From contig JAHHQG010000001.1 in NCBI GenBank assembly GCA_018729555.1, forward strand, positions 1-53,350: a DNA stretch of 53,350 nt, written 5' to 3'. Position numbers and translations under genes: made by a program. Under the pieces are notes generated by a model. The model was not told where the DNA came from. It was given only the letters and a program-made list of their open reading frames with translations, and searched no databases. This DNA is from Clostridiales bacterium (GTDB taxonomy: Bacteria > Bacillota > Sulfobacillia > RBS10-35). Shown one piece after another: positions 33,138 to 40,254 of this stretch; position 1 is the first letter of the stretch; each line of letters starts with the position of its first letter.

Positions 33138-33830
33138 ATGGCGCGTCATGTTGGAAAAGCCGGTGCGGGTGTCAAAGCCATGGCGAGAAAACGCACGGCA
33201 GAACTGCTGGTGCAGGGGTTGCTTCTTCTTGCGTTGGGTTTTCTTCTGACGCGCTGGCTGGCGCATACGTGGTTTTGGTATTTCTTCGGTCTGGGTCTCA
33301 TGTGGAGCGCTGTGGTGATGTGGGGGGACAGGGCCACGTGGGCCCCGGTTGAGCGGGCGATTCGGGGTGCCGGGGGCGAGGAACGTGTAGCGAAAGCGCT
33401 GTCATCGCTTCCGGATGGGTATGTGGTCTTCCACGATGTCCTCTGCCCCGTGGGAAATATCGATCATATTGTGGTGGGCCCTGCTGGCGTTTTTCTGATT
33501 GAGGCCAAGAGCCATCGAGGGGAGATCACCGTATCGCCGGAAGGGGAGCTTTTGCGGGATGGGAGGCCTTTTGAGAAGAACGTCTTAAGCCAGGTCTGGC
33601 GGGAAACCCGTTGGCTGAAGGAAACGCTGGAATCGCACCTGGGTCGTCGTGTGTATGTTCACCCGTTTTTAGTGTTTAGCCACGGGCTGGTGAAGGTGCA
33701 TGGTGCTGTGCGAGGGGTGATGGTGCTACCGGCCGATCGGGTGGTTGGGGTGATTGAAGAAAGGCCGGAAAGGCTTACGGAAAAAGAGATCAGTGAGATG
33801 GAGAAGGTGCTGACCAACCGCCTCGCATGA
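33138..33830 (+). CDS. NERD-domain membrane protein
   Basis: The start ATG at 33138 has GGGGTAGAGG upstream and lies 4 bp after the sigma factor stop. The 230-aa product has two transmembrane helices (about 20-60) and a NERD domain (about 75-190): G-A-G-G-E-E-R-V-A-K-A-L, N-I-D-H-I-V-V-G-P-A-G-V-F-L-I-E-A-K-S-H-R-G. This resembles restriction-type nucleases, with D, E and K in order. NERD proteins are thought to process DNA; activity is unproven. It is probably cotranscribed with the sigma factor. Confidence 0.85.
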   Translation: MARHVGKAGAGVKAMARKRTAELLVQGLLLLALGFLLTRWLAHTWFWYFFGLGLMWSAVVMWGDRATWAPVERAIRGAGGEERVAKALSSLPDGYVVFHDVLCPVGNIDHIVVGPAGVFLIEAKSHRGEITVSPEGELLRDGRPFEKNVLSQVWRETRWLKETLESHLGRRVYVHPFLVFSHGLVKVHGAVRGVMVLPADRVVGVIEERPERLTEKEISEMEKVLTNRLA

Positions 33831-33851
33831 TACAGCAAAACGAAAACAGGC

Positions 33852-34250
33852 TTATTCCTCCGGCCAGACCAGCTGGCTAAGAAGGTTAAGGACATCCGTG
33901 TGGGGTGTGATAAAGCCCACGTACCTGGGGTCGAGAAAGAAGAGCGGTGTAAGGCCGAGGTCCCTTGCGCGGCGGAGCACATCGATCGAAAGGTCAAGGT
34001 CATTGGCGTGCTGGAAGATGACGCCTTCCGCTGGTGGAAGTCCCCCGGCGTCGCTCATGTAGCGGGAAAAGGCAAGGGCATCCTCGTGATGAGCGAAGGC
34101 GACGAAAAGGTCGCCCTCAAGGGTCGTGGCTACGACAAGGCCTTCGGCGGCCATTCGGTCGGTCTGGGTGATTTCGGCCTCATCGATGCGGGTCCTGGCC
34201 TCGGGGGTCAGAGGGGCCAGCGGAACGAAATAGGTGAAGATCACGGCCAT
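33852..34250 (-). CDS. Unknown 132-aa protein
   Basis: A small soluble alpha/beta protein, starting V-I-F-T-Y-F-V-P-L-A-P. It has two His-Glu near residue 53 and a C-terminal acidic helix. Not recognised. Its start overlaps the end of the preceding gene by 10 bp, showing a two-gene operon. Confidence 0.6.
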   Translation of the reverse strand: MAVIFTYFVPLAPLTPEARTRIDEAEITQTDRMAAEGLVVATTLEGDLFVAFAHHEDALAFSRYMSDAGGLPPAEGVIFQHANDLDLSIDVLRRARDLGLTPLFFLDPRYVGFITPHTDVLNLLSQLVWPEE

Positions 34251-34549
34251 CCCACCTCGGGTGGAGGGAGCTCGGCGAGGAGCCGGGTGAGCTCCAGACG
34301 TTTAGGCAGGAGAAACTGATCACGAAGGCGGCGGTATTCTTCGTAGCTACTCCAGCCCTGGCGGGGGTCGAGGATCGGTTCGATAATCCAGCGGTTGTTG
34401 CGCCAGGCGAGGCGGGTACCGGCCGCGCGAAAGGCATGGAGGGAGATGCGGAGTTTTTCGTCCGAACAGCGCGCAAGGAGAAACTCCCAGAGAAGGCTAT
34501 CTTCCGGAAGATCCCGGGCTCTTGGATCGATGAGAAGAACATCCGTCAT
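34241..34549 (-). CDS. Unknown 102-aa protein
   Basis: I start at the ATG at 34549 with GAGGGG upstream; the longer frame runs through a terminator and a neighbouring gene. The product is helical, with a Leu/Arg-rich C-terminus (R-L-E-L-T-R-L-L-A-E-L-P-P-P-E). Function unknown. First gene of a two-gene minus-strand operon. Confidence 0.65.
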   Translation of the reverse strand: MTDVLLIDPRARDLPEDSLLWEFLLARCSDEKLRISLHAFRAAGTRLAWRNNRWIIEPILDPRQGWSSYEEYRRLRDQFLLPKRLELTRLLAELPPPEVGWP

Positions 34550-34589
34550 CTTTATCCCCTCATAAAGAGGATACGACAAAATGCGAGTA

Positions 34590-34627
34590 AAGAGAAAAAG
34601 AAAAGCCCCCGGCGAAATACCGGGGGC
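34590..34627 (-). terminator. Terminator after the 163-aa gene
   Basis: The 8-bp stem 34605-34612 with 34620-34627 is followed on the minus strand by TTTTCTTTTTCTC. It lies 8 bp after the stop at 34636. Confidence 0.88.
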
Positions 34628-34635
34628 CCCGCCTC

Positions 34636-35127
34636 TTAGCGCCGGCAATAGCGCAAGAGGCGGGAGAGCTCGGGGTTGGGGTCCCATCCCTCTAAGAGGG
34701 ACAGCTGTCCCTCCAAGGGGAGAGAGACCTCCCTTCTGATTACCCGGCAGGGGGCCAGGAGGTGGACAAGTCGCGGGTCCAGCCGCCAGTAGACGGCGGC
34801 GACGACCGGATCCATGCCCCTCCGGATCGACCGCCGGGCCCCGGCCCAAGCAAGGGGATACCGCCCCCATCTGAGACGGACACCCCGGAGGAGCTCCGGA
34901 GTGGTCCGCCGGGTAAGCCCCGGCGCGTCCCCTACCACTAAATCCGATAACCAGTTGACAAACTCCCGTGGGCCCCAAGGTCCCCGGAAGTAAAGTGAGC
35001 GAGGACTATCCGCGAGAATCAGAGCCCTCGCCCATGCCGAAAATCCGGACTCCGGCACTGCCGGGCGCGGTGCGGAAACCCGGAACCGCCGGAGCGGCTG
35101 ACCCGTGATTAGCCGTCTCTTCCTCAT
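34636..35127 (-). CDS. Unknown basic protein sharing the primase leader
   Basis: The ATG at 35127 follows GGGAGG in a leader nearly identical to that of the primase-like gene at 10852. The 163-aa product is very basic (over 25 Arg) and Trp-containing, with no zinc motif or recognisable fold. Basic charge suggests nucleic-acid binding. Shared leader suggests coordinated expression with the primase-like gene. Confidence 0.6.
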   Translation of the reverse strand: MRKRRLITGQPLRRFRVSAPRPAVPESGFSAWARALILADSPRSLYFRGPWGPREFVNWLSDLVVGDAPGLTRRTTPELLRGVRLRWGRYPLAWAGARRSIRRGMDPVVAAVYWRLDPRLVHLLAPCRVIRREVSLPLEGQLSLLEGWDPNPELSRLLRYCRR

Positions 35128-35145
35128 ATCTTCTGCCTCCCTTTC

Positions 35146-35161
35146 CCCCCGTTCACGGGGG
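35146..35161 (-). promoter_or_regulatory. Leader hairpin beside ribosome binding site (copy 2)
   Basis: CCCCCG and CGGGGG pair around a TGAA loop (minus strand). The surrounding stretch from GCAATTACA to the start codon matches the leader at 10808-10854 almost base for base. Confidence 0.7.
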
Positions 35162-35206
35162 CCTTGTAATTGCAAAGACATGTTACGGTTGTGCGAGGAT
35201 GGGACA

Positions 35207-35241
35207 CGAAAACAAAAACCCCACCCCGAAAAGGGGTGGGG
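35207..35241 (-). terminator. Terminator after TSCPD gene
   Basis: The 9-bp stem 35219-35227 with 35233-35241 is followed on the minus strand by TTTTTGTTTTCG, 14 bp after the gene end. Confidence 0.88.
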
Positions 35242-35255
35242 TACTAGAGACCCCC

Positions 35256-35795
35256 TCAGCATTCGCTGTATCCACAGGCGTTGCAGTGGACACAGCCCTC
35301 TTCGTGGACCAAGCTCTGGAGCCCGCAGGAGGGGCAGAGATCCCCTGATGCTGGCGGAGATTTCCCGTTGCCAGTAGTGGCGAGGTTCAGCTGGATCTGG
35401 CGAGGGGATGGATCTTCCGCATCCAAGGCGTCCTTCGCCTCCGCCGCCGCCGGAGACCCATCCTGGATCATTTCGGCGATGAACTGGCCGATGGCATCGG
35501 GGACGGAGCGTACCCGGCCGGGGCCAAAACCCACGGAACGGCTTCCCCCGATTCCCGTAAGCTGATCCGCCACTTCCCGGGGATCGACGCCCGAACGCAA
35601 GGCGAGAGAGACCAGGCGGGCCACCGCTTCGGTAAAGGCCGCCACGTCGCTCCCGGCCTTCCCGATCTGGGCAAAAAGCTCGAAGGGCCGCCCATTGTGG
35701 AAGTTTAAGGTGAGAAACAGCTTTCCCATGGGCGTCTCCCGGGCGTCGGTTACCCCCTCAAGCCTTTTGGGCCGGGGTGCGGGTTTGGTAAGCAT
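35256..35795 (-). CDS. Stand-alone TSCPD domain with zinc finger (class II RNR C-terminus-like)
   Basis: The 179-aa protein matches the C-terminal part of B12-dependent ribonucleotide reductase: M-G-K-L-F-L-T-L-N-F-H-N-G-R-P-F-E-L-F (TSCPD domain, about residues 23-110) and a C-terminal four-Cys motif C-P-S-C-G-L, C-V-H-C-N-A-C-G-Y-S-E-C. In full NrdJ this zinc-bearing tail carries the redox Cys pair that resets the active site. The catalytic barrel is absent here. It may modulate or supply electrons to a host reductase. The leader holds a GC hairpin and AAAGGAGG. Confidence 0.82.
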   Translation of the reverse strand: MLTKPAPRPKRLEGVTDARETPMGKLFLTLNFHNGRPFELFAQIGKAGSDVAAFTEAVARLVSLALRSGVDPREVADQLTGIGGSRSVGFGPGRVRSVPDAIGQFIAEMIQDGSPAAAEAKDALDAEDPSPRQIQLNLATTGNGKSPPASGDLCPSCGLQSLVHEEGCVHCNACGYSEC

Positions 35796-35812
35796 AACAA
35801 ATCCCTCCTTTT

Positions 35813-35826
35813 CCCCGATAACGGGG
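35813..35826 (-). promoter_or_regulatory. Leader hairpin beside ribosome binding site (copy 3)
   Basis: CCCCG and CGGGG pair around TTAT on the minus strand, 2 nt before AAAAGGAGG of the TSCPD gene. Upstream ATGTCTTTGC matches copy 2 at about the same distance. Confidence 0.6.
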
Positions 35827-35881
35827 GGCTAGTTTCGCAAAGACATACTACCGTTGACCGGACCGCCGGGAAGTAAACCCG

Positions 35882-36283
35882 CTAAGTCAGCAACAGCACG
35901 ATCCGCTCGATTGGCACCTTGCGGGCGGTTGCAGTGTCGGAGTCAAGGAGGGGTTCTCTGTCGGATCCCTGGCCGATCTCTTTGCCCTGGACAACGTAGA
36001 CGGACCTGGCCCGCTCCCCGATGATGAGCGCGGCGGACAGTCCGTCGCACTGGCGGAGATCCACTACGGCAGTAGTCCCTTTTACCCACCCCCGCCATAC
36101 GGAGATCCCCGCTTCCACCGACCGGTCCCGGTGGTTTCGGGAGTAACCGCTCGGCAGGCCTCCGAAGCGGAGGTATACGCGTTGGCCGGAAGAGATGACG
36201 TCCCGCACCACGTCGTGCGGGGTGGGGGTGTCCCAGTATCCCTCTCTATCGATGGTAGCGTACTGCTCTTTTTGGAGGTCCAT
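35882..36283 (-). CDS. Unknown 133-aa protein
   Basis: A soluble alpha/beta protein with several Arg and Asp residues, beginning D-L-Q-K-E-Q-Y. No motif recognised. It lies 18 bp downstream of the next minus-strand gene, so both probably share the promoter near 36.75 kb. Its start has only a weak AAAGGA site. Confidence 0.6.
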   Translation of the reverse strand: MDLQKEQYATIDREGYWDTPTPHDVVRDVISSGQRVYLRFGGLPSGYSRNHRDRSVEAGISVWRGWVKGTTAVVDLRQCDGLSAALIIGERARSVYVVQGKEIGQGSDREPLLDSDTATARKVPIERIVLLLT

Positions 36284-36301
36284 TTGCCCGGTCCTTTACC
36301 T

Positions 36302-36721
36302 TCAAAGTGCACCCCTTCGCTTCAATTCCGCCATGAGCTCTTCGGTCGTGAAAACCGCCAGAGGGTTATCGGCCGGTTCTGACGCCAGGGCTTCTTCGAT
36401 GGCGGGCCAGAGGTTGATGGCCCAGTCCGGGGCGTCGCCAACCGTGGCGAGGATCTCAATTTTGTCGGCAGCCACGACCCGAAAGAGGGTGTAGTGCTTG
36501 CGATGGCGCCGTCGGGAGCCGCCGATACCGCAGTCGAGGTATAGTCCTCCCACGATATAGAGATCCTTGCCGTGCCGCATGAACTGGCCCAGGATGGAGT
36601 AGCCGTTCCGCTTGGTTTTGTCGAGCCCGGTCACGTGTTTGATCCAGCCGCCGTTGTACCGGGTTGTGTCGAGGTAGTCCAGCGGATCCATCACAACGGT
36701 ATTCGTCTGTGCATCCGACAT
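36302..36721 (-). CDS. Unknown 139-aa protein
   Basis: Start ATG 36721 follows AGAGGGGG. The product is basic in the middle (S-R-R-R-H-R-K-H near residue 75) and has an acidic helical end (T-T-E-E-L-M-A-E-L-K-R-R-G). Function unknown. It lies directly behind the TTGCCA-N18-TATGCT promoter. Confidence 0.65.
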   Translation of the reverse strand: MSDAQTNTVVMDPLDYLDTTRYNGGWIKHVTGLDKTKRNGYSILGQFMRHGKDLYIVGGLYLDCGIGGSRRRHRKHYTLFRVVAADKIEILATVGDAPDWAINLWPAIEEALASEPADNPLAVFTTEELMAELKRRGAL

Positions 36722-36745
36722 ATCGCGACCCCCTCTTATGTGGTT

Positions 36746-36838
36746 GAGAAAAGCATACCAGAAACCAAAAACCAGTGGCAACGAAGAAGCGGTAGTCATC
36801 CCTGGCGTCGTAGAGCGAAAGGGAGATCAGCCTCCGGC
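36746..36838. repeat. Duplicated promoter module, copy 1
   Basis: Bases 36746-36781 are identical to 37124-37159 over 36 bp, and 36807-36838 match 37169-37200 with few changes. The copies carry the same TTGCCA/TATGCT promoter. A more diverged version is at about 37820-37870. Confidence 0.8.
36752..36781 (-). promoter_or_regulatory. Promoter TTGCCA-N18-TGGTATGCT
   Basis: The minus-strand -35 (36776-36781) and extended -10 (36752-36760) give a start about 25 bp before the ATG at 36721. This is the clearest member of the recurrent promoter set. Confidence 0.7.
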
Positions 36839-36859
36839 TGTAACACGATCCAGTTCCAC

Positions 36860-37087
36860 TTACATTCCCCCTCCAACGGACACCGTATCAACGAGAAACA
36901 GATGTCCGCATCCGGCGCATCGTCTGGCGCCTGGTACATTCCCCGCCTCCGCCCATTGAAGCTTTCCGCCGCAATCCGGGCATGGGGGCAGGGGAATCTC
37001 CCACCACGCCCCATCCACTTCGCCGATTTCGATTTGGATAGGGTCACCAGCACTATCCAGCCTCCGAAGAACAGCTACAGTTCTCAT
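36860..37087 (-). CDS. Small zinc-ribbon protein
   Basis: Start ATG 37087 follows AGGAGG. The 75-aa product has two Cys pairs, C-P-D-C-G-G and C-A-G-C-G-H, about residues 37 and 57, a typical zinc ribbon. Such small proteins bind nucleic acid or protein; the role is unknown. It lies behind copy 2 of the duplicated promoter. Confidence 0.65.
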   Translation of the reverse strand: MRTVAVLRRLDSAGDPIQIEIGEVDGAWWEIPLPPCPDCGGKLQWAEAGNVPGARRCAGCGHLFLVDTVSVGGGM

Positions 37088-37123
37088 CACTGGTCTGCCT
37101 CCTCCCATTGCTCTTGTGTTGCC

Positions 37124-37200
37124 GAGAAAAGCATACCAGAAACCAAAAACCAGTGGCAATGGAGAGACGTCGTAGTGCGAAAGGGAGATCAGTCTTCGGT
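37124..37200. repeat. Duplicated promoter module, copy 2
   Basis: Second copy of the direct repeat described at 36746, with 16 bp missing between its two matching blocks. Confidence 0.8.
37130..37159 (-). promoter_or_regulatory. Promoter TTGCCA-N18-TGGTATGCT
   Basis: The -35 (37154-37159) and extended -10 (37130-37138) are identical to those at 36752-36781. It drives the zinc-ribbon gene that starts at 37087. Confidence 0.7.
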
Positions 37201-37353
37201 TTCGCGCTTGGGATGGAACAGCCTCTCGAATTTCTCGCACAATTCCAGCACCATCTCGGCCAGCATACGTTCCCGTTCTGTATGGCGACCTTCGATGATG
37301 GTTTCGGCATATTCCCGGTACGCCTCAACTTCCGCCAAAAATCCAAACCGCAC
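37189..37353 (-). CDS. Small helical protein, 54 aa
   Basis: The GTG at 37353 has AAAGGAGG 7 nt upstream. The peptide is a charged amphipathic helix (E-A-Y-R-E-Y-A-E-T-I-I, M-L-A-E-M-V-L-E-L-C-E-K-F) with high coiled-coil tendency. Function unknown; possibly an oligomeric accessory or regulatory protein. Confidence 0.55.
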   Translation of the reverse strand: MRFGFLAEVEAYREYAETIIEGRHTERERMLAEMVLELCEKFERLFHPKRETED

Positions 37354-37428
37354 GGTTATCCCTCCTTTCAAGTGTTGCCGGGGTGTTTTTGATAGGGGGA
37401 GAGGATGCCTCTCCTCCCTCGCTACTTC

Positions 37429-37770
37429 CTAAAGATTACGGCCTCCGGTTTCTTCCGGGAGAAACCTGACCCCGCAGGCGGGGCACTCGTATCCAAGGAG
37501 CTCTACCCTTCGTTCGGTGGCGTATCCCATTCCGTAAGAGAAGGGCTCACCATAGGTCTCTGTGATCGCTCGGAGTGGTTCGCCGCAGGAAGGGCAGTCA
37601 CCACGAAGAAGACGGAGGAAGCGCACCTCGTCTTCCAGCTGTTCCGCCGCTTCTTTGGCCGCATACCGGAGGGCATCGGCCATTTCGAGAAGATACTCCT
37701 CATAGCGTGGGTCATCGCAATCCGGAACATCGAGATAACCCTTGACCAGCTGGATGATCTTCCACACCAT
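37429..37770 (-). CDS. Unknown protein with C-terminal zinc ribbon
   Basis: Start ATG 37770 follows GGGGAGG; a longer frame is open but lacks coding character. The 113-aa product has an acidic helical N-terminal half (E-Y-L-L-E-M-A-D-A-L-R-Y-A-A-K-E-A-A-E-Q) and two Cys pairs, C-P-S-C-G and C-P-A-C-G, making a zinc ribbon. Promoter TGGTATTCT lies about 50 bp upstream. Role unknown. Confidence 0.65.
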   Translation of the reverse strand: MVWKIIQLVKGYLDVPDCDDPRYEEYLLEMADALRYAAKEAAEQLEDEVRFLRLLRGDCPSCGEPLRAITETYGEPFSYGMGYATERRVELLGYECPACGVRFLPEETGGRNL

Positions 37771-37822
37771 GGCTCTTTCCTCCCCTTGCCCCTTCCATGG
37801 GGCGTTTGGTACCGGTACTAAA

Positions 37823-37831
37823 AGAATACCA
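37823..37831 (-). promoter_or_regulatory. Extended -10 promoter TGGTATTCT
   Basis: Minus-strand element 53 bp before the ATG at 37770. The flanking sequence is a diverged third copy of the duplicated promoter module at 36.7 and 37.1 kb. Confidence 0.55.
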
Positions 37832-37961
37832 GAAACACGAAACGAAGGCGGCAAACGCGAAAGCATCCCTGGGGCCGAGGGAATCGGGCTAAACCCTGGG
37901 TATAGAAAATCCTCTCGAAAACCGCGAAAAACCGTATGGTGGGCGGTGAAGGGGTGAATGC

Positions 37962-38483
37962 ATGGCGTTAGAACTGCCCGTGGCCTACGAGGTATGCATG
38001 AAAGAAAGCCTTTTAGCCCAGGGGTTGAGGGATGCATGTCCCCCCGGAGACCCCCGGGTGATGATTGCTGATGAAACCCGCTTAGAAGAAGCCCTTCAGG
38101 GAGATCTCCCGGTGGTGCTGGTGACGGAGGACCCGCTGGCATGGATGGGTATCGCGAAGATCTGTGCCTACGTGAGTCCGTACTGCACCTGGGAAGACAT
38201 CCATCTGGCCCTTTTGGTAGGGCTTCACGGCGGGACCTGGGTATCGCGGCAAAAGGACGAGGTGCGGGAGCGCATGACCCGGTGGTCAGAACTTCGGAAG
38301 GAGATTTTCCACCTGGCACTGCGTGGCTATACGGCGAAAGAAATCGGCAAACGGGTCTACGCCTCGGAAAAGACGGTGAAGAATCACCTGACACGGATCT
38401 ACCGTGCTTTTGATGTCAAGAACCGGGCAGAGCTTCTGGCAGTGGTTTACGGTTTCCGGCGTGCTGAAGCGGCCGCGCGTTAA
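37962..38483 (+). CDS. LuxR-type HTH regulator
   Basis: The 173-aa protein has a C-terminal LuxR/GerE helix-turn-helix (about residues 108-165): L-A-L-R-G-Y-T-A-K-E-I-G-K-R-V-Y-A-S-E-K-T-V-K-N-H-L-T-R-I-Y. The N-terminal half is shorter than a receiver domain and lacks a clear phosphoacceptor Asp motif, so control by a partner or ligand is more likely than by a kinase. It stands divergent from the 113-aa gene and convergent (4-bp overlap) with the prepilin peptidase gene, whose pilus it might regulate. Confidence 0.8.
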   Translation: MALELPVAYEVCMKESLLAQGLRDACPPGDPRVMIADETRLEEALQGDLPVVLVTEDPLAWMGIAKICAYVSPYCTWEDIHLALLVGLHGGTWVSRQKDEVRERMTRWSELRKEIFHLALRGYTAKEIGKRVYASEKTVKNHLTRIYRAFDVKNRAELLAVVYGFRRAEAAAR

Positions 38484-38917
38484 AGGAGAAACCGGAGGAG
38501 AAACGCAAGGAAAAGAAAGGGTGCCCACGGCATGGTGGCCTGGGCACCTTTCCCGCGAAGAAGGAGGAAAAGGCCGTAGAAACCCGAAAGGAGAAAGGCC
38601 CAGAAGAGAACGGCACCTCCTTCAAAGGGTCCCAAAGCGGTGCTCACGGCCGTGCCAAGAAGGACGTCGCCCCGTCCAAAGGCATCGGCGTGCCTTGTGA
38701 TAAGTGTCCCGAGAATGCGAAGAAGCTCAAGGCCAAGTCCAAGGACGACCAAGCCCAAAAGACTTCCCAGAGGGTTCACGGGACCCAGTCCAAGGGTGTT
38801 AAGGAGAAAGAAGAGAAGGGTAGCACCAAGGATGGGTTCCCGGTAGACGGTTCGCGTAAAGATATCCTGAATGGCGGCTAGGAGGAGAAGAAGACCGAGA
38901 AGGATATGGACCATCAA
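38480..38917 (-). CDS. Prepilin peptidase (A24 family, TadV/CpaA-like)
   Basis: The 145-aa polytopic protein has the two catalytic Asp sites of type IV prepilin peptidases: A-I-Q-D-I-F-T-R-T-V (Asp about 17) and A-F-G-R-G-D-V-L-L (G-x-G-D, Asp about 83). About five transmembrane helices are seen. Small size without the N-terminal methylase domain fits TadV/CpaA. It should process the Flp, TadE and TadG-like prepilins encoded at 4.0-5.5 kb, although it lies 33 kb away. Confidence 0.85.
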   Translation of the reverse strand: MMVHILLGLLLLLAAIQDIFTRTVYREPILGATLLFFLLNTLGLGPVNPLGSLLGLVVLGLGLELLRILGTLITRHADAFGRGDVLLGTAVSTALGPFEGGAVLFWAFLLSGFYGLFLLLRGKGAQATMPWAPFLFLAFLLRFLL

Positions 38918-38932
38918 GGTGTCGCCTCCTTC

Positions 38933-39370
38933 CTAGAAAGGCCAGCTGTGGGGTAGAGAAAAAGCGGCACCCACACCCAGGAGGAGGAAAGGGAGAAGGG
39001 ACCCGACTCGGGAAAATCGAAGCATGGCCGGTAGCAAAAGGGAAGCGGGGAAGGCCCAAAAGAGGATGGTAGCTCCAAGCGAAAGACCGAAGGCGGCGCC
39101 GATGATGCCTACCCATTCGGTGTCTTCGAAAGTGCTCCATGGCTTTCCAAAAAAAGCGGTGACCAGGAGGTTTAACGCCCAGGCGATGGCCCAGAAGACG
39201 AGAAAGTGGCGGAAGGCCAGGAGGGTTCCCGGAACGCCGTCCTGGAGGTAAGATACAAAAAGGACGCCAATAAGGGCGGGGAAAGCCAGCCGCCCCGCTA
39301 CGGCAGGGTTCCGCAGGGAAAGGACGGAAGCCAGGGTAAGGGCAAGAAGGGCGGTTGTCTTGACGGCCAA
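38933..39370 (-). CDS. Degenerate prepilin peptidase paralogue
   Basis: Start is a TTG at 39370 with GGAGG upstream; the longer frame overlaps the divergent gene. At 145 aa it is exactly the size of the neighbouring peptidase, with the same helix spacing and a shared F-W-A-F near residue 107. At the first catalytic site the Asp is replaced (S-V-L-S-L-R-N), and at the second the G-x-G-D is replaced by E-D-T-E-W-V-G. So it is probably inactive and may act as a partner or regulator. Homology is judged by eye. Confidence 0.6.
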   Translation of the reverse strand: MAVKTTALLALTLASVLSLRNPAVAGRLAFPALIGVLFVSYLQDGVPGTLLAFRHFLVFWAIAWALNLLVTAFFGKPWSTFEDTEWVGIIGAAFGLSLGATILFWAFPASLLLPAMLRFSRVGSLLPFLLLGVGAAFSLPHSWPF

Positions 39371-39427
39371 CGGGCCTCCTCCTATCTCTGAGTTTAAAGA
39401 TAGCATAAGAAGGGGAGATGGGAGAAG

Positions 39428-40033
39428 ATGTTGAAAGCCCTTTACCGTCCGGGTCGGCGGTATACCGACGAAGAACTCCGGGAGAAGGCGCGAGAGATCT
39501 TTCGGGAGCTGGGCCGGTTTCCGTCGCGGCTGGAATGGGCGCGCCGGTCCGGGGTGCATGCCGTGACGCTGATGAACCGGTTTGCGCCGGATGAGGTGTA
39601 CGAGCGGTTCCGGTTTCGCCGGGCTTTTGCCCGTGCCGTATTTGGAGATACGCTGGAAGAAAAGGCCCTTGCGGCGATTCGGAGGATTGCGAAGGAACTG
39701 GGTCGGCCGCCGGGGGCAGCCACCTATATGAAAGAGCGACTTCCGTGGGAGCCGGAAGTGCAGGAGCTCAGGTGGTATTTCGGATCGTATCAAGAAGCCG
39801 TGCGGCGTGCCGGGTGGGAGCCAAGGGGGCCCAGGCGGCGGGACTATGCGGAGGATGAGCTTCTTGCGGTACTTCGGGATATCGGCCCCAAGGCCCGTTA
39901 CAAGGACGTGATGGCCCGAAAGCGCGAAGATCCCAGGGTGCCTTCCCCTGCAACAATCCGGGATTATTTTGGTTCGTGGAAGAAAGCCCTTGAAGCTGCT
40001 TTTCCCGAGCTTCGAGAAAAAAGGCGGCGGTAA
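39428..40033 (+). CDS. HNR-repeat (homing-endonuclease-associated repeat) protein
   Basis: The 201-aa protein has three repeats of about 55 residues. They show a helix with D-E-E-L or E-D-E-L, then L-G-R-P-P or L-G-R-F-P and closing motifs G-S-Y-Q-E-A-V-R-R-A-G-W and G-S-W-K-K-A-L-E-A-A-F. These are HNR repeats, DNA-binding units found with homing endonucleases but here without a nuclease domain. A second HNR protein is at 47.6 kb. It is probably a DNA-binding regulator or an endonuclease remnant. Confidence 0.75.
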   Translation: MLKALYRPGRRYTDEELREKAREIFRELGRFPSRLEWARRSGVHAVTLMNRFAPDEVYERFRFRRAFARAVFGDTLEEKALAAIRRIAKELGRPPGAATYMKERLPWEPEVQELRWYFGSYQEAVRRAGWEPRGPRRRDYAEDELLAVLRDIGPKARYKDVMARKREDPRVPSPATIRDYFGSWKKALEAAFPELREKRRR

Positions 40034-40040
40034 ACGCAAA

Positions 40041-40061
40041 CCGCCCCCGCAAGGGGGGCGG
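40041..40061. terminator. GC hairpin after HNR gene
   Basis: The 8-bp stem CCGCCCCC/GGGGGCGG around a short loop lies 7 bp after the HNR stop. The T-rich side (TTTGCGTTTA) is on the minus strand, so it could also stop transcription from the methyltransferase side. The 190 bp from here to 40254 hold nothing I can identify. Confidence 0.55.
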
Positions 40062-40254
40062 TCGCCCGGGAAACCCCGAGCCCTAAATGAAAGAGCCCCA
40101 GTACCTACTCCCACCTACCGGTGGGCAACACCGACATTGAGTCGGAGTGATCGATACTGGTGGCCCTGCGCATATTTTACCATATCTGTTCCGTACCGCG
40201 CAAGGACGCTGGTTGACGTTATTTTCGGGAGACAGCGCGGATTCTTCTACCAAG

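Noticed and set aside
39371..40114. 393-residue reading of the degenerate peptidase
   Set aside because: The extra part lies antisense to the HNR gene and lacks a ribosome binding site.
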